Assembly (NCBI GenBank): GCA_023388385.1
Contig: JAEWGK010000121.1
Span: 1 to 20,562 of the forward strand
Origin: Actinomycetes bacterium
Lineage (GTDB): Bacteria; Actinomycetota; Actinomycetes; Mycobacteriales; Mycobacteriaceae
Length of the DNA: 20,562 nucleotides
Direction of reading: 5' to 3'
The notes below the pieces were generated by a model. That model searched no databases and had not been told where the DNA came from. It saw nothing but the letters and a program-made list of their open reading frames with translations. Every line of letters starts with the position of its first letter. Position 1 is the stretch's first letter. The position numbers and the translations under genes were made by a program. Below are positions 16,106 through 20,562 of the stretch, piece after piece.

Positions 16106-16345
16106 ATGACCTCCAACCTCTCCCCGCGCCCCGTCAACCCCATCCAGCAGCGCAAGGACGCCGTGCGCAAGTACAGCCGCAATGCGGTGGTGTGGGCCGG
16201 CGGCGGCGTCGTCGGCGGTGCCGCGCTGGGCGTGCTGGCCGGGTCGTGGGGACTGTTCGTCGTCATCGCGGTCGTGGGCATCGCGATGGGCTGGTTCAAC
16301 TGGTCGAAGGTCCAGAAGATCGTCAACTACCGCGACCCGCAGTAG
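16106..16345 (+). CDS. Small membrane protein with two transmembrane helices
   Basis: A 79-residue protein of unknown function. The first 25 residues are polar and basic (NPIQQRKDAVRKYSRN), followed by two hydrophobic segments, about 27-46 (Gly-rich, VVWAGGGVVGGAALGVLAG) and 48-65 (WGLFVVIAVVGIAMGW), then a short polar tail NWSKVQKIVNYRDPQ. The positive N and C termini suggest a hairpin with both ends in the cytoplasm. Glycine spacing in the first helix suggests tight helix packing. Short genes of this kind near yigZ and S4 genes are familiar from corynebacterial genomes, but I know of no function. ATG 16106 is supported by the TATGAT element; the S4 gene begins 6 bp after its stop, so the two are probably co-transcribed. 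Confidence 0.8.
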   Translation: MTSNLSPRPVNPIQQRKDAVRKYSRNAVVWAGGGVVGGAALGVLAGSWGLFVVIAVVGIAMGWFNWSKVQKIVNYRDPQ

Positions 16346-16351
16346 GCCGCG

Positions 16352-16738
16352 ATGGCGACGGAGCCCCATAACGACTCCGCCCCGGTGCGCGTCGACGCAT
16401 GGCTGTGGGCGGTGCGTCTGCTGAAGACCCGCTCACAGGCCGCCGACGCGTGCCGCGGCGGGCACGTGAAGATCAACGGGCAGGCGGTCAAGCCCGCCCA
16501 GCCCGTCACGCCGGGCGACGAGGTCCGCGTGTGGGCCAACCACCGCGAGACCATCGTCGAGGTGCGCCGCACGCTGAGGAAGCGCGTCGGCGCGCCCATT
16601 GCGCGAACCTGCTATCTGGACCGGACGCCGGCGCCTCCGCCGCGGGAGGTCATGGCGTCGCTGCCGGTGCGCGATCGCGGCACCGGCCGGCCGACGAAGA
16701 AGGAGCGCCGCCAGCTGGACCGTCTGCGCGGCTTCTGA
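16352..16738 (+). CDS. S4-domain RNA-binding protein, Hsp15-like
   Basis: A 128-residue protein with an N-terminal S4 RNA-binding domain (about 12-61): RVDAWLWAVRLLKTRSQAADACRGGHVKINGQAVKPAQ shows the KTRS...A...GxVxxNG pattern of the fold, close to Hsp15 (HslR), which binds 50S subunits carrying stalled nascent chains. The C-terminal part is basic and ends RPTKKERRQLDRLRGF, like the Arg/Lys-rich tail of Hsp15, suited to rRNA contact. Length (128 against about 133 in E. coli) supports the family. No Shine-Dalgarno sequence is evident; the 6-bp distance from the preceding stop suggests re-initiation. Grouping with yigZ hints at a shared ribosome-related role, which is inference. The gene converges on the RelA/SpoT-like gene. 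Confidence 0.88.
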   Translation: MATEPHNDSAPVRVDAWLWAVRLLKTRSQAADACRGGHVKINGQAVKPAQPVTPGDEVRVWANHRETIVEVRRTLRKRVGAPIARTCYLDRTPAPPPREVMASLPVRDRGTGRPTKKERRQLDRLRGF

Positions 16739-16749
16739 CGGTTGCGTGA

Positions 16750-16777
16750 CGACGCCCCGGGGCCTCCCGTGGCGTCG
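16750..16777. terminator. Inverted repeat between convergent genes, possible two-way terminator
   Basis: CGACGCC (16750-16756) and GGCGTCG (16771-16777) flank a 14-nt loop in the 68-bp gap between the S4 and RelA/SpoT-like genes. Position between two converging stops fits a bidirectional terminator; there is no T run on either side. Confidence 0.35.
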
Positions 16778-16806
16778 CCGCATGCCGTGGCGATGGCCCG
16801 CTGCCG

Positions 16807-18051
16807 CTAGTCCGTCCCGCGGTCCTCGGCGTCTCCGCCCGCGGCCTTGCGTGCGGCGCCGCCGCGCGAGGTATCGCCGCCTGCGCCAGAGCCCTCCGAT
16901 CCCCTCTCTCCATCCTCCGGGTCGTCGTCCACGATGACGCCGATCTCCCGCAGCTGATCCAGGCGGGCGGCCAGGCGTTGCGGGCGGATCTTCGGATGTG
17001 CCCCGGTCGCGCCGGTCAGCTCGGCGTGGCTGCGGCCGTAGCGGGCCAGCAGCAGGTCGTCGACGATGCGGACATGGCCCGGTGTGAAGCGGTACTTCAG
17101 GGCCTCGCCGACCCGGCGCACCAGCGCCGGATCGATGAGGTCCCTCAGGTCCGCGACGGTGCGGACGCCGTTGGCCCGCAGCAGCTCCTCCAGCCACGGG
17201 TAGTGCTCCGATTTCGACGGCGGCAGGCCCGGCAGCAGCAGGGTGAGCAGGCCGGGCAGGGTGCCGGCGGTGAGCTCCACGTCGTCGGCGCGTTCGATGG
17301 GGCGCTGGACGATGGGAGCCGTCGCCTCCGCCGACGATGCGGCCGCGGACGGATTCCCCGCGCCATCTGCGGCGGGACCGTCCGGCCCGATCGTGGCGGC
17401 GGCCTTGGCGGAGGCGCGTTCTGCGGCTTCGCTCTCGTCGACGATGGTGGCGATCTGGTCGAACTGCTGGTCCGCCAGCTCGATGAGCCCGGCGGCCAGC
17501 GCGAAGGCGCGGTCGATCCGCGGGTCCACGGTGGTGGACTTGTAGCGGATGTCGTGCTCGAACTCGGCCCACGCGTGCTGCAGCACGGTGCGGACCTGGA
17601 TCTCGAACATGAGGCCCCGGTAGGCCTCCAGGCCGGGCGGCACCTCCTCCGCCGGGTCCTCCGGCACGCGGAGGATGAGATGGTGGGAGCCGTAGCCCAG
17701 GCGGCCGGCGATGCGGGTCTCCTGGCCCTTGTCGATCTGGCGGAGGACATCGAAGGCATCGCCGAGGACCTCGAGGATGCCGGGGATTTCCGTCGAGTGA
17801 TATGTCGTCACGCGCACGCCGACGAGATCGTGGAGGTCCGCCCACGGGTCCGGGTACAGGAACTCACCGTCGGGGCCGCGCTTGACGGCCTTGGCGCGCA
17901 GGGAGCGCCACTGCTTCACGCGGGCGGTGACGTTGTCGAACGCCAGGCCCGCGTCGTACAGCAGTTCGCGCACTGCGGCGGCGAATTCGCGTGCGGCCTC
18001 GGGATGGTCGGACACCCAGGCGTCGTAGCGCTGCCGCAGCTCTCGGATCAT
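16807..18051 (-). CDS. RelA/SpoT-domain protein, small alarmone synthetase-like, with long C-terminal extension
   Basis: A 414-residue protein. Residues about 1-200 form a (p)ppGpp synthetase domain without the HD hydrolase part of full RelA/SpoT: RVKQWRSLRAK (Arg44, Lys46, Ser50, Lys54; ATP-binding motif), HDLVGVRVTTY (Asp75, Arg80; metal/substrate), GYGSHHLIL (119-127), and FEIQVRTVLQHAWAEFEHDIRYK with Glu150, Gln152, Arg154, His166 and Lys171. The catalytic set looks complete, so alarmone synthesis from ATP and GDP/GTP/GMP is likely. C. glutamicum has small synthetases, including RelS, which may be the counterpart. After an Ala-rich linker (about 215-265) comes a second helical domain (about 285-370; HYPWLEELLRANG, RFTPGHVRIVDDLLLARYGRSH), absent from ordinary small synthetases, then a disordered acidic/Gly tail. 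ATG 18051 lies 5 bp after the treY stop, indicating one operon. Confidence 0.87.
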   Translation of the reverse strand: MIRELRQRYDAWVSDHPEAAREFAAAVRELLYDAGLAFDNVTARVKQWRSLRAKAVKRGPDGEFLYPDPWADLHDLVGVRVTTYHSTEIPGILEVLGDAFDVLRQIDKGQETRIAGRLGYGSHHLILRVPEDPAEEVPPGLEAYRGLMFEIQVRTVLQHAWAEFEHDIRYKSTTVDPRIDRAFALAAGLIELADQQFDQIATIVDESEAAERASAKAAATIGPDGPAADGAGNPSAAASSAEATAPIVQRPIERADDVELTAGTLPGLLTLLLPGLPPSKSEHYPWLEELLRANGVRTVADLRDLIDPALVRRVGEALKYRFTPGHVRIVDDLLLARYGRSHAELTGATGAHPKIRPQRLAARLDQLREIGVIVDDDPEDGERGSEGSGAGGDTSRGGAARKAAGGDAEDRGTD

Positions 18052-18056
18052 GACGG

Positions 18057-20519
18057 CTACTCGGCCTCGTCGTCCCTGACCAGCAGCGCCACCGGGTGGG
18101 TGCCGAAGACGGAGGCGACGGCCACGCGGCCGGACCACGTGTTGCCGGTGAAGCGGTCGGTCCAGAAGCCCGCCGGAAGGGTGACGGTGGTGTCGCCCCA
18201 GCCACCGGCCTCCTGCAGGCCGATCGGGCGGCGGGTGGCCAGGCCGATGACGTCCTCGGCGCCGTCGACAGGGCCGCGGGCGACGCCGACCAGGTGCCGC
18301 TCACCGGAGCCCACGGCGAAGACCGGCTGGTAGGTGCCGCCGACGAAGGACTCGGGGCGCTCGCGGCGCAGGCGCAGGCCGTGGTGGGTCACCATGAGCT
18401 TGACGACGTCGGCCTGGTCCCCGCCGAAACCCTCCGGGAACTCGGACGGGGTCTCGGGGGAGGAGAAGGACGCCGGGACCTCACCGCGGCGCACCGCCTC
18501 GAGGGCCGAGGCTCGTATGCCGTAGTCGACGAAGCGGCGGTTGTCCGGGTCCACCAGTGAGTCCTCGATGAACTCGGTGCCCTGGTAGGTGTCCGGGATT
18601 CCGGGGCCGACCAGCTGCAGCAGCTTGCGGGACCAGGAGGTGATCTGGCCGGCCGGGGCGATGCGGCGGACGAACTCCGTGATGTCGTCGGTCAGCGGGC
18701 CGTCGAGGAGGTTGTCGATCCAGTGGCGGACGGACAGCTCGAAGTCCTCGTCGACGTCGGTCCAGGTGGTGTTCACCCCGGCCTCGCGCATGGCCTTCTC
18801 CGCATAGGCGTGCAGGCGATCGCGCAGCTCGTCCGTGACGTTCCCGTCGGCCGGCCACACCCCGATGATGTTCTGCAGCAGGAAGTAGCCGGTGGCGCCG
18901 TCGGGCGCCGGGGTGATGGCGTTCCAGGCGCGGACGGCCTCCGTCCACGTGCCTGCGACGTCGGACAGGCCGAGGATGCGGGCGCGGACGTCCTCGCCGC
19001 GCTTCGTGTCGTGCGTCGACAGCGTGGTCATGGTGCGCGGCCAGAGGCGGGAGCGCTCGTGCTGCAGCAGGTGGTACTCGGCGGCGGACATGCCGTAGGC
19101 GCCCGGGTCGCCGCCGACCTCCTGGGAGCTCACCAGGCGGCAGGCGCGGTAGAACGTCGTGTCCTCGACGCCCTTCGCCATGACGGCGCCGCAGACCTGC
19201 GCGAAGCGCACGGACGCCTCGCCCTGGGCGATGAGGCCCGCGGAGATGAGATCCAGCGCGAAGACGCGGGAGGGGAAGCGGGCGATCATCTCGGAGATGG
19301 TCGCCGACGTCACGCGCGAGAGGGACTCGTAGTCCGCGCGATAGACGGGGATGGCGGCGACGAGCTGGCAGATCGTGTCCTGCAGCAGATCCTCCGGCAC
19401 GCTGTCGCCGGCGGTGGACCAGTTGTCGCGGCGCAGCGCGCGGGCGAGGCGGCGGACCTCGGCGGCGAGCTCCCCCTTGGCGGTGTCGTACTTCAGGCGG
19501 CGCTCGGTGGCGGCCACGGCGTCGTGGTCCCACGTGGAGCCGGACTCCTGGAGCGCCAGCATGGTCAGCTGGTCGCGGGAGTCGCGGTTGACGAAGACGT
19601 TGTCGAACTCCCGCAGCGCGTCGTAGCCCGTCGTGCCGTCGGCGGACAGGCGCGGGTCGAGCGGCTCGTCGGCGCCGAGGATCTTCTCCAGCACCAGCCA
19701 CTTGTCGTCGCCGAGCAGACGGCGCAGCTGGGTGACGTAGCCGAACGGGTCGGACAGCCCGTCCGGGTGGTCGACGCGCACGCCGTCGATGACGTCGGCG
19801 GCGATGAGCTCCCGGATGACGCGGTGGGTGTGCTCGAAGACCACCGGGTGCTCCTGGCGGATGCCGGCCAGCCCGTTGACGGAGAAGAAGCGGCGGTAGC
19901 CGATGATGCCGTCGCGCCAGTACATGAGGCGGTATGCCTGACGGTCGTGGACCTCCTGCGGCGTGCCCTCGTCCGTCCCCGGACGGATGGGGAAGACGTG
20001 GTCGTAGTAGCGCAGCAGCGGCTCGTCGCCGGAGCGGTCGATCTCGAGCTTGTCGACGTCGCCCGGGTCGCCCAGTACCGGAAGGCCTATCCTGCCGTCC
20101 GCCCCGTTGTCCTCGTGCCAGTCGATGTCGAAGTACGGCTCGAACTGCGAGTCGCGGCCCAGGGTGAGGACGTCCCACCACCACTCGTTGAGCTGCGGGT
20201 CGTCGACGCCCAGGTGGTTCGGCACCAGGTCGATGATGATGCCCAGGCCGGCCTCGTGCGCCGCCTCCGCCAGCTTCTGCAGGCCCGCCATGCCGCCGAG
20301 CTCCGGGTTCACGGTCGTCGGGTCGATGACGTCGTAGCCGTGGTTCGACTCCGGCACGGACGTGAGCACAGGGGAGAGGTAGAGGTGGGAGATGCCGAGC
20401 TTCGCCAGGTACGGCACCTGCTCCGCGGCGTCGGCGAAGGTGAAGGCGCGCCCCTGCGGGTCGGCCTTCGGCCCGCGCAGCTGCAGGCGGTAGGTGGAGG
20501 TGATCGGTCGGCGTTCCAT
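18057..20519 (-). CDS. treY: Malto-oligosyltrehalose synthase
   Basis: Isomerises the reducing-end alpha-1,4 bond of maltooligosaccharides to alpha-1,1, making the substrate of TreZ. 820 residues, as usual for the family. The N terminus ITSTYRLQLR is characteristic, followed by YLAKLGISHLYLSPVLTS, SNHGYDVIDPTTVNPELGG and IIIDLVPNHLGV of the GH13 barrel. Active-site residues are seen in DGVRVDHPDGL (Asp250, nucleophile), LVLEKIL (Glu278, acid/base) and LSTHDTKRGEDVRAR (Asp504). The C-terminal part contains the PGIPDTYQGTEF motif and a beta domain. ATG 20519 (MERRPITSTYRLQ) is close to the conserved start and has GAAAGG 12 nt upstream. The RelA/SpoT-like gene follows after 5 bp. Confidence 0.96.
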   Translation of the reverse strand: MERRPITSTYRLQLRGPKADPQGRAFTFADAAEQVPYLAKLGISHLYLSPVLTSVPESNHGYDVIDPTTVNPELGGMAGLQKLAEAAHEAGLGIIIDLVPNHLGVDDPQLNEWWWDVLTLGRDSQFEPYFDIDWHEDNGADGRIGLPVLGDPGDVDKLEIDRSGDEPLLRYYDHVFPIRPGTDEGTPQEVHDRQAYRLMYWRDGIIGYRRFFSVNGLAGIRQEHPVVFEHTHRVIRELIAADVIDGVRVDHPDGLSDPFGYVTQLRRLLGDDKWLVLEKILGADEPLDPRLSADGTTGYDALREFDNVFVNRDSRDQLTMLALQESGSTWDHDAVAATERRLKYDTAKGELAAEVRRLARALRRDNWSTAGDSVPEDLLQDTICQLVAAIPVYRADYESLSRVTSATISEMIARFPSRVFALDLISAGLIAQGEASVRFAQVCGAVMAKGVEDTTFYRACRLVSSQEVGGDPGAYGMSAAEYHLLQHERSRLWPRTMTTLSTHDTKRGEDVRARILGLSDVAGTWTEAVRAWNAITPAPDGATGYFLLQNIIGVWPADGNVTDELRDRLHAYAEKAMREAGVNTTWTDVDEDFELSVRHWIDNLLDGPLTDDITEFVRRIAPAGQITSWSRKLLQLVGPGIPDTYQGTEFIEDSLVDPDNRRFVDYGIRASALEAVRRGEVPASFSSPETPSEFPEGFGGDQADVVKLMVTHHGLRLRRERPESFVGGTYQPVFAVGSGERHLVGVARGPVDGAEDVIGLATRRPIGLQEAGGWGDTTVTLPAGFWTDRFTGNTWSGRVAVASVFGTHPVALLVRDDEAE

Positions 20520-20531
20520 GTCCGGACGGGG

Positions 20532-20537
20532 CCTTTC
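20532..20537 (-). promoter_or_regulatory. Shine-Dalgarno-like GAAAGG of treY
   Basis: GAAAGG on the minus strand, 12 nt before ATG 20519. It matches the upstream half of the AGAAAGGAGG complement, so the aligned spacing is close to 8 nt. No -10-like box is visible in the remaining 25 bp of the window. Confidence 0.45.
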
Positions 20538-20562
20538 GGGGTGGTGCGTCGGCCGCCGTGGG

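Noticed and set aside
1..20562. Mobile element, prophage, CRISPR or defence island
   Set aside because: No transposase, integrase, terminal repeats, repeat-spacer pattern, tRNA attachment site or shift in composition was seen. The large unknown gene is the only accessory-looking item.

Overview
The window is about 70% G+C and reads as chromosomal DNA of a Corynebacterium-like actinobacterium. Support for this comes from three things: the TreY/TreZ trehalose route (trehalose feeds the mycolate envelope in this order), a threonine dehydratase that resembles the C. glutamicum enzyme as I remember it down to its C-terminal residues, and the gene neighbourhood rarD, dnaE, ilvA, treZ, treY, which I recall as broadly shared in the genus. 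No database search was possible. There are no rRNA or tRNA genes, CRISPR arrays, insertion sequences or phage genes that I can see. Coding density is very high, and no gene-free stretch exceeds about 170 bp.

Left part (1-4504): a 5'-truncated membrane-anchored protein and rarD (drug/metabolite-type permease) run rightward. They converge on a leftward set: a newly read 54-residue ORF (4328-4492), a PLP amino acid deaminase/aldolase-type protein, and an FAD sugar-lactone/alditol oxidase. The last two overlap by ATGA and are probably translationally coupled.

Middle (4660-13401): dnaE (replicative DNA polymerase III alpha), ilvA (isoleucine pathway entry) and a very large soluble protein of unknown function (1210 residues: helical, then all-beta, then helical) run rightward. 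The large protein is the least explained object here. It sits among core metabolic genes without a recognisable partner.

Right part (13410-20519): treZ runs leftward. It is divergent, across only 30 bp, from a yigZ/IMPACT-family gene, which is followed by a two-helix membrane protein and an Hsp15-like S4 RNA-binding protein. Those converge on a leftward treY plus RelA/SpoT-domain gene pair, where an alarmone-synthetase-like protein with a long C-terminal extension lies 5 bp downstream of treY.

A recurring regulatory theme is a TANNNT or GATAAT -10-like hexamer 6-8 bp before the ATG of rarD, dnaE, ilvA, treZ, yigZ and the small membrane gene. This predicts leaderless transcripts. By contrast the oxidase, the 54-residue ORF, treY and the large unknown gene have Shine-Dalgarno-like sequences (GAAAGG, AAAGGGA, AAGGAG) 11-13 nt upstream.
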